Both the position numbers and the translations under genes were made by a program. From NCBI GenBank assembly GCA_014324065.1, contig JACOMV010000002.1, forward strand, positions 1-48,895: a stretch of DNA of 48,895 nucleotides. Direction: 5' to 3'. Every line of letters begins with the position of its first letter. Position 1 is the stretch's first letter. Origin of the DNA: Hormoscilla sp. SP12CHS1. GTDB taxonomy: Bacteria; Cyanobacteriota; Cyanobacteriia; Cyanobacteriales; Desertifilaceae. Below the pieces are notes generated by a model that searched no databases, was not told the origin of the DNA, and worked only from the letters and a program-made list of their open reading frames with translations. This document shows positions 8,469 through 15,916 of this stretch, piece after piece.

Positions 8469-9312
8469 CCATTTAGCTGGCTATCCGGCCCCAGTCCGGA
8501 TGGCTATCTTCCTATTGATTTTATTGTTGCTTTGGGTTCCCCTGGCAGCACCAATCTATTTGTGGGTGGGCGATCGCAATGCGGTCAGCATCATCACGAT
8601 GGCCCTGCTGTACGGGGAATTTATCTTTCTAGTCAGGCTGTGGGGTAAGAGGGTTTACGGACAACCCCGAGTATTGCAGGGCTATGGTCTGAAATTAACT
8701 AGACAGAATGGTTTAGAACTGCTAGCAGGACTCGGCCTGGGCCTGGTTAGCATCCTGTCTATGTTGACTGTCCAGGAACTTCTGGGTTGGCTTGACTGGC
8801 GGCTACCCGGTGCATTCCGGCCAGTAATAATTCCCGAAGGGTTACTGGTGGCTTTGGCAGTGGGCTTTGCAGAAGAGTTGTGCTTCCGAGGCTGGCTGCT
8901 GGATGAGTTACAGAGAGATTATACGATCGAGGCGTCACTCTGGCTTGACGCTTTTTTATTTGCCCTGCTGCACTTTATTAAACCTCTTCTGGAAATGATC
9001 CGGACAGCGGCTCAGTTTCCGGGTTTGCTGCTGCTGGGGTTGAATTTGGTTTGGGCTAAACGTTCTACTCGCGGACGCCTCGGTTTCCCGATCGGTCTCC
9101 ACGGGGGGTTAGTTTGGGGCTATTATATCGTTAATGTCGGTCAGTTGCTGGCCTATTCTCCACAAGTCCCTACCTGGGTAACTGGTATTGATGGTAATCC
9201 TTTGGCTGGGTTGGTGGGGTTGATCTCTTTGGGCGCGATCGCTGTTTTTCTGAGGATGATTTCTCGGCGATACAATGTCACCCACACACCGCCGCCGCCG
9301 CCCCAACCCTAA
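8452..9312 (+). CDS. CPBP family intramembrane metalloprotease
   Basis: A 286-residue membrane protein of the CAAX-protease/bacteriocin-processing family, with about eight hydrophobic segments. The family motifs are present: EELCFRGWL (EExxxR, residues 141-146), FALLHF with the second-motif His, and HGGLVWGYY as the third. These residues form the intramembrane metal-dependent active site. The substrate is unknown. The TTG at 8452 overlaps clpS by 17 bases and retains the YPAPVR segment that I expect in homologues. ATG at 8500 is an alternative start. The C terminus ends in a run of prolines. A hairpin terminator follows 20 bases after the stop. The overlap with clpS suggests one proteolysis-related operon. 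Confidence 0.88.
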   Translation: MNQRTSHLAGYPAPVRMAIFLLILLLLWVPLAAPIYLWVGDRNAVSIITMALLYGEFIFLVRLWGKRVYGQPRVLQGYGLKLTRQNGLELLAGLGLGLVSILSMLTVQELLGWLDWRLPGAFRPVIIPEGLLVALAVGFAEELCFRGWLLDELQRDYTIEASLWLDAFLFALLHFIKPLLEMIRTAAQFPGLLLLGLNLVWAKRSTRGRLGFPIGLHGGLVWGYYIVNVGQLLAYSPQVPTWVTGIDGNPLAGLVGLISLGAIAVFLRMISRRYNVTHTPPPPPQP

Positions 9313-9331
9313 AGGGTCGGGCTACATGAAC

Positions 9332-9353
9332 AAAGCCCGCCTGCGCGGGCTTT
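9332..9353 (+). terminator. Intrinsic terminator after the CPBP protease gene
   Basis: AAAGCCCGC and GCGGGCTTT arms with a CTGC loop, within a larger repeat starting about 9315 (GGGCTACATGAACAAAG). Similar GGCTACAC(G/A)AACAAAG modules occur at 36369-36402 and 47087-47115, so the terminator is built from a dispersed repeat. Confidence 0.8.
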
Positions 9354-9415
9354 ACGTTATGATTACCACCTGATATAATTGACAGTAAATATCATATTTA
9401 CGCCTAGAGGATAAG

Positions 9416-9706
9416 ATGGAAGAAGTTAAGCTAATCTCCAAGCACCCTAACTTACGGTCTCTAATAGAAGGGGCGATCGCCGCTGCACTGCAATCTACGG
9501 AAGCAGGTATCCGGCGCACGTCCGATAGCCTGTAAGAATTTGAAGCTAAGTATGAGTTATCTACAGAGGATTTTCTGCGTCGCTTCAACAATAATGAGTT
9601 TCAGCATACATTAGATTTTGACGAGTGGATGGGAGAAGCTTGGATGCTGGAAAGTATACTCAAAGACAAAGATAGAATCAAGGAGATCGAATACCATAGA
9701 GGATAA
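9416..9706 (+). pseudogene. Antitoxin-like gene with an in-frame stop
   Basis: An ATG at 9416 with AGAGG 6 bases upstream opens a frame that reads MEEVKLISKHPNLRSLIEGA and on to codon 39. A TAA at 9533-9535 (codon 40) then interrupts it. The same frame continues without other stops for 56 codons (EFEAKYELSTEDFLRRFNNN, then DFDEWMGEAWMLESI) to TAA at 9704. The intact version would be 96 residues and resembles small cyanobacterial antitoxins that precede a RelE-like or other toxin gene. The expected toxin gene does not follow; a palindromic repeat lies there instead. Sequencing error or recent nonsense mutation are both possible, since the rest of the frame is undamaged. Confidence 0.7.
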
Positions 9707-9756
9707 CATGAAATGGAGATTGAGATTTAAGCTGCGGGCCTATTCACCAGTAGACC

Positions 9757-9790
9757 AGAAACCAGGTTTTGCCGGCAAAACCTGGTTTCT
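9757..9790. repeat. Perfect 14-bp-arm palindrome (AGAAACCAGGTTTT family)
   Basis: Arms 9757-9770 and 9777-9790 with a GCCGGC centre. It lies between the broken antitoxin gene and the 3' end of the HEPN gene, where a toxin gene would be expected. Confidence 0.8.
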
Positions 9791-9798
9791 TAACAATA

Positions 9799-10161
9799 TC
9801 AGAGATTACCCAATCCAGAAATAATCCGCCTACCCAAGGTTAAGGACTCCCGAGTCTTATTAGCTAAGTCGGGAAATGTATTATCATAATCAGATTGATT
9901 GCGATAAAGGCGCAATCTGTTCAACCTGTTACCGATATTTTTCCGCACTTGTTCTTCGCTATTCCTGAATTGGTCGATCACATACTGGTGGGTGTTTTGG
10001 GTGGGAATTGTCAAACCTTCCCGTTCTTGCAAATAATTTCGGGCTTTGATGAAAGCAGCATAATAGGCGCGACTAATAGCCGATCGCATTTTGGCTTCAT
10101 CTGTAGTTTTTTCTGCAAGTTCCCGTGCTAGATGTAAATATTGCGACCAATCAAAACTCAT
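9799..10161 (-). CDS. HEPN domain protein (putative toxin/RNase of the accessory island)
   Basis: A 120-residue all-helical protein. The MSFDWSQYLHLARELAEK start, the SAISRAYYAAFIKARNYL helix and the YRNQSDYDN segment near residue 92 are typical of HEPN proteins. The classical R-x4-6-H catalytic motif is represented here by RNQSDY, as in other small HEPN subfamilies, so RNase activity is plausible but not certain. It follows the 98-residue partner gene by three bases, in the same orientation, so the two are probably co-translated. A 26-base piece of the same gene's 5' end recurs at 10814-10839 and 11356-11381, showing that the gene was once present in each tandem copy and was deleted from two of them. 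This is the only intact copy. Confidence 0.8.
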   Translation of the reverse strand: MSFDWSQYLHLARELAEKTTDEAKMRSAISRAYYAAFIKARNYLQEREGLTIPTQNTHQYVIDQFRNSEEQVRKNIGNRLNRLRLYRNQSDYDNTFPDLANKTRESLTLGRRIISGLGNL

Positions 10162-10164
10162 GTT

Positions 10165-10461
10165 CTACTCAAAACAGATAATCATTTTTCCTTGAGAGCG
10201 AGGTTCAGCATCGAACCACCAATCATAGTCAATGCGTTCCAGCAGATCGATCCTTTCTTCCGCATCAAGATTTTCCGGTCTGGTAAGAAAGACTGCTAGC
10301 TGCGGGTTATAAATTTCCGGATCGGTGATATATTGCAGAAACAGCCGTGAGTTGGGAAAATGTTTGCGAATTGGACCGTGGGCTTCTTGTAATAGGGGAA
10401 CCAGAAATGGATTTGACTCCAGAAAATCATAGACTGCTTGGGGTTCCTTGAAGCTGTACAA
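10165..10461 (-). CDS. Partner protein of the HEPN gene, copy 1 (YSFKEPQ protein)
   Basis: A 98-residue acidic protein beginning MYSFKEPQAVYDFLESNPFL from a TTG codon and ending EPRSQGKMIICFE. I know similar cyanobacterial sequences adjacent to HEPN genes but no proven function; an antitoxin or regulatory role is inference. The TTG start may be artificial. In the damaged third copy (11382-11920) the corresponding sequence is fused in frame to the upstream 99-residue protein, through a junction reading EIESLEKLYSFKEPQ. Here a 20-bp tandem duplication at 10464-10503 breaks that junction. The ancestral gene may therefore have encoded one protein of about 200 residues, and this copy may now be expressed only by reinitiation. 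Confidence 0.65.
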   Translation of the reverse strand: MYSFKEPQAVYDFLESNPFLVPLLQEAHGPIRKHFPNSRLFLQYITDPEIYNPQLAVFLTRPENLDAEERIDLLERIDYDWWFDAEPRSQGKMIICFE

Positions 10462-10463
10462 CT

Positions 10464-10503
10464 TTTCTAGAGATTCTATTTCATTTCTAGAGATTCTATT
10501 TCA
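10464..10503. repeat. 20-bp tandem duplication that splits a fused reading frame
   Basis: Positions 10464-10483 and 10484-10503 are identical direct copies (each contains TTTCTAGAGATTCTATTTCA). Twenty is not a multiple of three, so the duplication shifts the frame between the two protein segments. The orthologous junction in the third cassette (near 11645-11665) has a single copy and is in frame. Confidence 0.85.
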
Positions 10504-10775
10504 GTTCGATCGAGAGTTGAATTTGCTACGCTGGCGCTTTTTTGGCCGCCGTCCCCCGGTTTTTTTACAGCTTTTGCCAGGTTATGCAACTGAAACAGTG
10601 CGTTCTCTTTATCATCTTTGTCTAGGTTCGACTCCGATGCGATCGCGTCTTGCAACTGGGCCAGCAATTCCTTGATTCCAGGTTTATGTTTACTCGGTTC
10701 TGGGGAGTCTGGCAATGAGGCGATCGCCACCGTTCCTGTCCCGCCTAAGCCTGTGCTTGTTTGCGTGTTTGTCAT
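10476..10775 (-). CDS. Uncharacterised 99-residue protein, copy 1 (MTNTQTS protein)
   Basis: Starts MTNTQTSTGLGGTG, preceded by a strong GAGGTGAGAT ribosome binding site. A Ser/Pro-rich linker (LPDSPEPSKHKP) leads to a charged helical segment (IKELLAQLQDAIASESNLDK and on to about residue 70). I recall similar helical segments at the ends of large cyanobacterial NACHT- or pentapeptide-containing proteins, but no function is established. The frame ends at LEMK inside the 20-bp duplication. Two further copies lie at 11065-11317 and 11552-11920. Only the last sits directly behind the kinase gene; the other two are preceded by a remnant of the HEPN gene. Confidence 0.65.
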   Translation of the reverse strand: MTNTQTSTGLGGTGTVAIASLPDSPEPSKHKPGIKELLAQLQDAIASESNLDKDDKENALFQLHNLAKAVKKPGDGGQKSASVANSTLDRTEIESLEMK

Positions 10776-10813
10776 ATCTCACCTCTTAGATATCTCTTTC
10801 TCACCATTATATC

Positions 10814-10839
10814 AGTTCCCGTGCTAGATGCAAATATTG
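10814..10839 (-). pseudogene. HEPN gene 5' remnant in cassette 2
   Basis: Twenty-six bases matching codons 7-15 of the intact HEPN gene (encoding QYLHLARE) with one substitution. The remainder of the gene is missing and the sequence runs straight into the promoter-proximal region of MTNTQTS copy 1. The homologous remnant in cassette 3 is at 11356-11381. Confidence 0.75.
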
Positions 10840-11062
10840 CTATTCAAAATTGATAAACATTTTTCCTTGCGATCGGGGTTCAGCATCAAGCCACCAATCA
10901 TCATCAAGGCGTTCCAGGAGATCGATCCTCTCTTCGACGTCCATATTTTCCGGTCTGCTAATATAGATTGCTAGTTTCGGGTTATAAATTTCCGGATCTG
11001 TGACGTATTTCAGAAACAGCCGTGAATTGGGAAAATGTTTGCGAATCTCTCCGTGGGCTTCT
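10840..11062 (-). pseudogene. YSFKEPQ protein gene, copy 2, 5'-truncated
   Basis: Reading from 11062 down to TAG at 10840-10842 gives EAHGEIRKHFPNSRLFL, then a continuous frame ending EPRSQGKMFINFE. It is clearly homologous to residues 26-98 of copy 1. The first 25 codons are deleted, and the join to the upstream MTNTQTS copy 2 is out of frame, so no start remains. Confidence 0.8.
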
Positions 11063-11064
11063 TT

Positions 11065-11317
11065 TGGCTACGCCGGTGCTTTTTTGGCCGCCGTACCCCG
11101 ATTTTTGTACAACTTTTGCCAGGTTTTTCAACTGTGAGAGCGCGTTCTCTTTATCATCTTCGTCTAGGTTCGACTCCGATGCGATCGCGTCTTACAACTG
11201 GGCCAGCAATTCCTTGATTCCGGGTTTATGTTTACTCGGTTCTGGGGAGTCTGGCAATGAGGCGATCGCCACGGATACTGTACCGCCTAAGCCGGTGCTT
11301 GTTTGCGTGTTTGTCAT
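11065..11317 (-). pseudogene. MTNTQTS protein gene, copy 2, with nonsense mutation
   Basis: ATG at 11317 with the same GAGGTGAGAT ribosome binding site as copies 1 and 3. Codon 42 is TAA at 11192-11194, where both other copies have CAA (Gln), a single C-to-T change. Beyond it the homologous frame continues (ENALSQLKNLAK and on) to about 11065, where a deletion joins it out of frame to the YSFKEPQ remnant. Confidence 0.8.
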
Positions 11318-11381
11318 ATCTCACCTCTTTGATATCTCTTTGTCACCATTATATCAGTTCCCGTGCTAGATGCAAATATTG

Positions 11382-11640
11382 CTATTCAAAATTGATAAAC
11401 ATCTTTCCTTGCGATCGGGGTTCAGCATCCAACCACCAATCATCATCAAGGCGTTCCAGGAGATCGATCCTCTCTTCGACGTCCATATTTTCCGGTCTGG
11501 TAATATAGATTGCTAGTTCCGGGTTCTAAATTTCCGGATCTGTGACGTATTTCAGAAACAGCCGTGAATTGGGAAAATGTTTGCGAATCTCTCCGTGGGC
11601 TTCTTATTATAGACTGCTTGGGGTTCCTTGAAGCTGTACA
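11382..11640 (-). pseudogene. YSFKEPQ protein gene, copy 3, deleted and interrupted
   Basis: The N-terminal segment YSFKEPQAVY (to about 11607) is followed by loss of roughly 14 codons and a frame change. The remaining frame, EAHGEIRKHF onward, is interrupted by TAG at 11526-11528, where copy 1 has TAT (Tyr). It then continues to a stop at 11382-11384. It cannot make the full protein. Confidence 0.8.
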
Positions 11641-11920
11641 ACTTTTCTAGAGATTCTATTTCAGTTGGATCGAGGGTTGAATTTGCTAATCCGCCGTCCC
11701 CCGGTTTTTTTACAGCAGTTGCCAGGTTATGCAACTGTTTCAGTGCGTTCTCTTTATCATCTTCGTCTAGGTTCGACTCCGATGCGACCGCGTCTTGCAA
11801 CTGGGCCAGCAATTCCTTGATTTCGGGTTTATGTTTACTCGGTTCTGGGGAGTCTGGCAATGAGGCGATCGCCACCGATCCTGTCCCGCCTAAGCCGGTG
11901 CTTGTTTGCGTGTTTGTCAT
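11552..11920 (-). CDS. MTNTQTS protein, copy 3, fused to the start of the YSFKEPQ segment
   Basis: A 122-residue open frame directly downstream of the kinase gene. Its ribosome binding site (GAGGTGAGAT) overlaps the kinase stop codon, so translation is probably coupled. Residues 1-93 correspond to the 99-residue protein of copy 1. The frame then crosses EIESLEKL into YSFKEPQAVY without a stop, which is the best evidence that the two segments were originally one protein. After AVY the deletion in the YSFKEPQ segment puts it out of frame and it ends with about 19 unrelated residues. It is open and may be translated, but the product is abnormal at its C terminus. Confidence 0.6.
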   Translation of the reverse strand: MTNTQTSTGLGGTGSVAIASLPDSPEPSKHKPEIKELLAQLQDAVASESNLDEDDKENALKQLHNLATAVKKPGDGGLANSTLDPTEIESLEKLYSFKEPQAVYNKKPTERFANIFPIHGCF

Positions 11921-11923
11921 ATC

Positions 11924-12848
11924 TCACCTCTTGGATCTATTGAATATAGAAATGCCAACTGCTGCTATCAATCCAATTCCCGATCCGATCAAAACCTTCC
12001 ACAGTGGAGATTTAAGAGATTGCCACGCCTCTAACGCCTCTGCTGCATCCCGGTAACGCTGGCTAAAATGATAGCGCACCATTTTGTCTAAAATATCTGC
12101 TAGCTCGGGATTAACCTGTGCCCGATCGCGCCAAATGACTTCCAACGTGTTAGGATCTTTTTGTAATCTGTCAGGCGTTACGCCTATAATGGCTTGAATA
12201 CCAATCATTCCCACAGCATAGACATCGCTGCAATATTTGGGCACACCCGATGCTTGTTCACCCGGCATATAGCCAGGAGTGCCAACAGCAACCGATACTA
12301 CCGTTTGCCCCTGATGATTAGGCATTAAGGTGGTAATTTCCTTAACCGCCCCAAAGTCAATCAGTACAATCTTGCCATCTTTCTGGCGACGCATTAGATT
12401 TTGGGGCTTGATATCTCGGTGGATGACATTGTTCTCATGGACAACCTTCAAAACTTCCAGGATGTCCTGCAACAGTTTAACCACTTCCTTCTTACTCGAC
12501 CGTTTACCTGGGGTGAGTTCTTTGCTGAGCTCCTGCCCATCAACGAATTCCTGGACGAGATAAAATTCCCCATTTTCTTCAAAGTGGGCGAAAAGTCGGG
12601 GAATTTGGTAGCTGTCATTGCCTAACTTGTACAGAACCTGTGCTTCCGAGTCGAAAAGGTGTCTAGCAACTGACAAAACTTTTGGATTGGGAGGATTTCG
12701 GCTTCAGGTGTTTGACCACACACTGAGGATTTCCAGGTAAATCTCGGTCTTCAGCCAGGTAGGTGTCCCCAAATCCCCCGCTTCCCAGCTTTTTGATGAT
12801 GTAATAGTGATTCCGCAGTGTTATTCCCGGCACCAGCATGATATTCAC
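11924..12848 (-). pseudogene. Hanks-type Ser/Thr protein kinase, frameshifted
   Basis: Two overlapping frames together encode a complete kinase of about 307 residues with one C-terminal membrane span. The first (from 12848) carries the Gly-rich loop GSGGFGDTYLAED and the ATP-binding Lys (VVKHLKP). The second carries HRDIKPQN (catalytic loop), DFGAVKE (Mg-binding DFG), the GTPGYMPGEQ activation segment and the WKVLIGSGIGLIAAVGISIF membrane helix. The join is at a run of four T on the plus strand (12680-12683). Three T would give a continuous SQSKVLSVARHLFDSEAQ, as in related cyanobacterial kinases. One inserted base therefore breaks the gene, by mutation or sequencing error. It overlaps the control signals of the downstream MTNTQTS protein and appears to head the island operon. 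Confidence 0.85.
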
Positions 12849-13297
12849 CTTTAGTAGTAGCTTTATTTATTTTGCCATAAGCGATCGGGCGCTCTTCTGT
12901 GACCAGTGACCAGTGACTGAGGCCAATTGACAGGTTGTCTACTACCGGTAGCGTTCAGGTGGACTGTCTCCTCTACACTGGACTCTTGTGAACCGGATAT
13001 AAGCAGCTATTTCTCCAAATTTTGACAATAGGGACGAAGCACTTGCGCCTTTCGGACCGGGCGATCGTATCCTACCGGTAGCACTACCGGCGATCAGAGG
13101 GAAAATTTTTCACTCCCAACCTGGCAAAATGTGGTTATACTGTTTTAAGTAAGCTACAATAACTCAAGTTGCTACCTATAAAAAATTATACGTCCGAAAC
13201 AGCCATTTTTGGCAATTGAATCCACCCAAATGCCATTTTGGGGTAAATTACAAGGCGATCTGGGATGATTTTGGTTGATCTTGACCTTGATTTTCGT
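12849..13297. other. Intergenic region between the kinase gene and tRNA-Lys
   Basis: No gene seen. It contains a doubled TGACCAGTGACCAGTGAC at about 12899-12916 and several CTACCGGTAG-type short palindromes (12941-12951, 13073-13082, and a related ACTACCGG at 13084). The kinase promoter should lie near its left end and the tRNA promoter near its right end. Confidence 0.5.
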
Positions 13298-13369
13298 GGG
13301 TGACTAGCTCAACGGTAGAGCACTGGACTCTTAATCCATTGGCTCAGGGTTCGAATCCCTGGTCACCCA
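13298..13369 (+). tRNA. tRNA-Lys (anticodon CTT)
   Basis: A 72-base cloverleaf. The acceptor arms GGGTGAC and GTCACCC pair perfectly. The D arm contains TAGCTCAACGGTAGAGC, the anticodon loop is CTCTTAA with CTT at the anticodon position, and the T arm contains GGTTCGAATCC. The discriminator base is A at 13369. CCA is not encoded. The first base pair of the anticodon stem is C/T mismatched. Confidence 0.95.
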
Positions 13370-13412
13370 TAGCCCCAAACCTTTGATATCTAAGGCATTG
13401 CCGGAAGTCGCC

Positions 13413-13979
13413 TCAGCGATTTCCGGCTACTTTCAGCCAACCGAACATCTGGTCTACCGTCAACTCTAAGCTAACTTCCTCCAGACAAGGCAGTAGCATA
13501 TCGCCGGTGAACTCGGAGGGCAGCCGATCTCCCCGATAGGCTAGCACCACCCGATCGATCGGGTCAATTAGCCAACCAATCTCGCATCCATGACGCAAGC
13601 AATGCAAAATCTTGCAGGTGACTCGGGTGAGACTCCGGTCTGGAGAAAGAATTTCTATTACCCAGTTGGGCGCAAAATCAATTCCCGTACTGATGATTTC
13701 TCCATGTTCGTCGATCGGGATGCGGATGCTAGCAAGCACTGCTATATCTGGCACGATCGATCTTCCTCCAAAGGTACAGCGCAGTTCGGGAAATGCTTCA
13801 TAGCTTCGATCTATATTAATAGCACTTGCCAAGCGCGATCGCAGGCGACTGTGTTTTCCACCTGGCATGGGTTTGGTCCAAACAACTCCTTCTATAAACT
13901 CCCAAGCAGGGGATGAGTCAATATCTGGTAGTTGTAAGAAATCTACCAAGCTTCCACAGTTAGGAAGTGCGATCGTCAT
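13413..13979 (-). CDS. Uma2 family endonuclease (DUF820)
   Basis: A 188-residue member of the large cyanobacterial DUF820/Uma2 family, which has a PD-(D/E)XK restriction-like fold. Key segments are the WEFIEGVVWTKPMPGGKHSR start, VPDIAVLA with the catalytic Asp, and the VIEILSPDRS strand with the catalytic Glu, followed by ILHCLRHGCEIGWLIDP. Length is normal for the family. These proteins occur in many copies per cyanobacterial genome and their biological role is unproven. No toxin-antitoxin partner adjoins it. ATG start at 13979. Confidence 0.9.
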   Translation of the reverse strand: MTIALPNCGSLVDFLQLPDIDSSPAWEFIEGVVWTKPMPGGKHSRLRSRLASAINIDRSYEAFPELRCTFGGRSIVPDIAVLASIRIPIDEHGEIISTGIDFAPNWVIEILSPDRSLTRVTCKILHCLRHGCEIGWLIDPIDRVVLAYRGDRLPSEFTGDMLLPCLEEVSLELTVDQMFGWLKVAGNR

Positions 13980-14055
13980 AACAATATCCCATAGTGATAT
14001 TAGATATTCTTACCAAATACATTTCATAGCAAATACCTTTGTGATAACATTTTTT

Positions 14056-14177
14056 GCTCGTTCCCTGGCTCCGCCTGGGAACGCACACCCAAGGCTCTGC
14101 CTCCAGGTGGGCCCGCTGTCATCAACTGGAGGCTCTGCCTCCCAATGTTCGTTCCCAGTCTCTGGCTGGGAACGAGG
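14056..14177. repeat. Cluster of GTTCCC/GAGGC hairpin repeats
   Basis: Holds CTCGTTCCCTGGCTCCGCCTGG-type and GAGGCTCTGCCTCC palindromes, and ends with TTCCCAGTCTCTGGCTGGGAA. It fills most of the gap between the Uma2 and pentapeptide genes. Confidence 0.7.
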
Positions 14178-14193
14178 TAACGATGAACATTTA

Positions 14194-14835
14194 TTAGGAA
14201 GCTAGCTGGGTGACATTTGTGCCAATTACGCAAGCCCGATCGAGATTAACGCCAGTCAAATTAGCGCCTTCCAACTCAGCACAGAGGAGATTTGCCCCCA
14301 TCAAAGCAGCACCTGCGAGATTAGCACCCCGCAAATCAGCTTCCTCTAGATTAGCTTCACTCAAAGAAGCCCCCTGCAAATCAGCGTAACTCAAATCCGC
14401 ACCTTTGAGGTTAGCATTATTGAGATTTGCCCCCCGCAACTCCGCACCTCGCAAGTCAACTCCCTGCAAGTTAACGCCCATTAAATTCGCACCACTCAAA
14501 AACGCACCTGCTAAAGATGCCTGAGTCAGTTTTGCCCCCATGAAATTAGCGCCCCGCAGGTTACTACCCCGCAAATCAGCAGTTGTTAAATCCGCTTGCA
14601 TCAAATTAGCACCCAGCAGATTTGCTCGTAAATCTGCCGATTCCAACTGGGCCCCAATCATGTTAGCACCATCTAGACGCCCCCCTTTCAGGTTACAACC
14701 AGAAAGATCCGTCCCCACTAGGGTTGCACCTGCCAGATTAACCCGTTCCATCTGACTTCCCGAAAGAGCTTCGTCTTCTAAATCAGCCCCGGCTAGCTGC
14801 TTGATTTTACCCGATCGTATTGCTTCAATATCCAT
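14194..14835 (-). CDS. Pentapeptide repeat protein
   Basis: A 213-residue protein made almost entirely of A(D/N)LXX pentapeptides (ANLMQADLTTADLRGSNLRG and many more). It should form a right-handed quadrilateral beta-helix. The first 20 residues (MDIEAIRSGKIKQLAGADLE) form the short N-terminal cap. There is no signal peptide, so it is probably cytoplasmic. The biochemical role of these cyanobacterial proteins is generally unknown. It lies 43 bases downstream of purM on the same strand and may be co-transcribed with it, although a functional link is not obvious. A Cys-containing last coil ends in VIGTNVTQLAS. Confidence 0.9.
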   Translation of the reverse strand: MDIEAIRSGKIKQLAGADLEDEALSGSQMERVNLAGATLVGTDLSGCNLKGGRLDGANMIGAQLESADLRANLLGANLMQADLTTADLRGSNLRGANFMGAKLTQASLAGAFLSGANLMGVNLQGVDLRGAELRGANLNNANLKGADLSYADLQGASLSEANLEEADLRGANLAGAALMGANLLCAELEGANLTGVNLDRACVIGTNVTQLAS

Positions 14836-14878
14836 TAGACCTGTTAAAAGAGAATCTCAATTCACAACTTTTTATCCT

Positions 14879-15916
14879 TTAGCCCTTAGCTGAGGGGATG
14901 CCAAGCAAGCTACCCGTGCCCGCAACTACTTCCCCGATCGCCCAAGCATTAATATTATACTGGGCAAACCAGGAAATTGCCCCGTTTACTTGGTCAGGTG
15001 GTACCAGCAGCACGAACCCGATGCCCATATTAAAGGTATTAAACATGGCATCGGGACTAACCCGACCCGCCTGGGCGATTATATCAAAAATTGCCGGGAC
15101 GGTCCAACTGCTGGCGTCAATGCGGAGGGACTGGTCTTTACCCAGACAGCGGGGCAAGTTTTCTGGTAAACCGCCCCCAGTGATGTGGGCCATGCCGTGA
15201 ATTTCCAGTCCTACACGACGGGCCTCTAACACTGGTTTAACATAAATCTGAGTCGGTGTTAATAAAACTTCCCCTAAGCTGCGACCAGATAGCATTTCTG
15301 GGGAATGGTCCCAGCCCAGGCCAGACTCTGCTACTATTTTTCTCACGAGACTAAAGCCATTACTGTGGACGCCACTACTTGCTAAGGCGATCGCCCGATC
15401 GCCCAGCTTTACCTGAGAGGGATCGACAATCATACTTTTTTCCACAATGCCCACCACAAAACCCGCCATATCGTAATCTCCTGGGGAATAAAAACCGGGC
15501 ATTTCTGCGGTTTCGCCCCCCAGTAAAGCACACCCGGCCTGCTGGCATCCTGCCGCGATGCCTGCGACTACCTGAGTTAACTGGGCTTGATTTAATTTCC
15601 CAGTTGCCAAATAATCCAAAAAAAACAGCGGTTCCGCCCCTGAAGTCAGCACGTCATTCACGCACATAGCGACTAGCTCGATGCCCACAGTGTCGTGGAT
15701 ATCGAGTGCCGTTGCCAGTTTCAACTTGGTGCCGACTCCATCCGTGCCCGAGACTAAAACCGGTTCTTTGTAGCCGCTGGGAAGGGCGAATAACCCGCTA
15801 AAACCTCCCAGTCCACCTAACACTTCCTTTCGCCGGGTGCTTGACACCATCGATCTGATGAGATCGACAAACTCGCGACCAGCTTCTACATCAACACCTG
15901 CTTGTTTGTAGTCCAT
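14879..15916 (-). CDS. purM: Phosphoribosylformylglycinamidine cyclo-ligase (AIR synthetase)
   Basis: Catalyses the ATP-dependent ring closure of formylglycinamidine ribonucleotide to aminoimidazole ribonucleotide, step five of purine synthesis. The 345-residue protein has the N-terminal [13 protein letters not shown], the nucleotide-binding [13 protein letters not shown] motif, [20 protein letters not shown] and [11 protein letters not shown]. The C-terminal domain contains [12 protein letters not shown] and [11 protein letters not shown]. Length and motifs are standard for a monofunctional enzyme. ATG start at 15916, stop TAA at 14879. Confidence 0.97.
   Translation of the reverse strand: MDYKQAGVDVEAGREFVDLIRSMVSSTRRKEVLGGLGGFSGLFALPSGYKEPVLVSGTDGVGTKLKLATALDIHDTVGIELVAMCVNDVLTSGAEPLFFLDYLATGKLNQAQLTQVVAGIAAGCQQAGCALLGGETAEMPGFYSPGDYDMAGFVVGIVEKSMIVDPSQVKLGDRAIALASSGVHSNGFSLVRKIVAESGLGWDHSPEMLSGRSLGEVLLTPTQIYVKPVLEARRVGLEIHGMAHITGGGLPENLPRCLGKDQSLRIDASSWTVPAIFDIIAQAGRVSPDAMFNTFNMGIGFVLLVPPDQVNGAISWFAQYNINAWAIGEVVAGTGSLLGIPSAKG

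Noticed and set aside
9708-9824. Short frame MKWRLRFKLRAYSP after the broken antitoxin, as a possible toxin
   Set aside because: Most of it is translated palindromic repeat sequence, and it is too short and unlike any toxin family.
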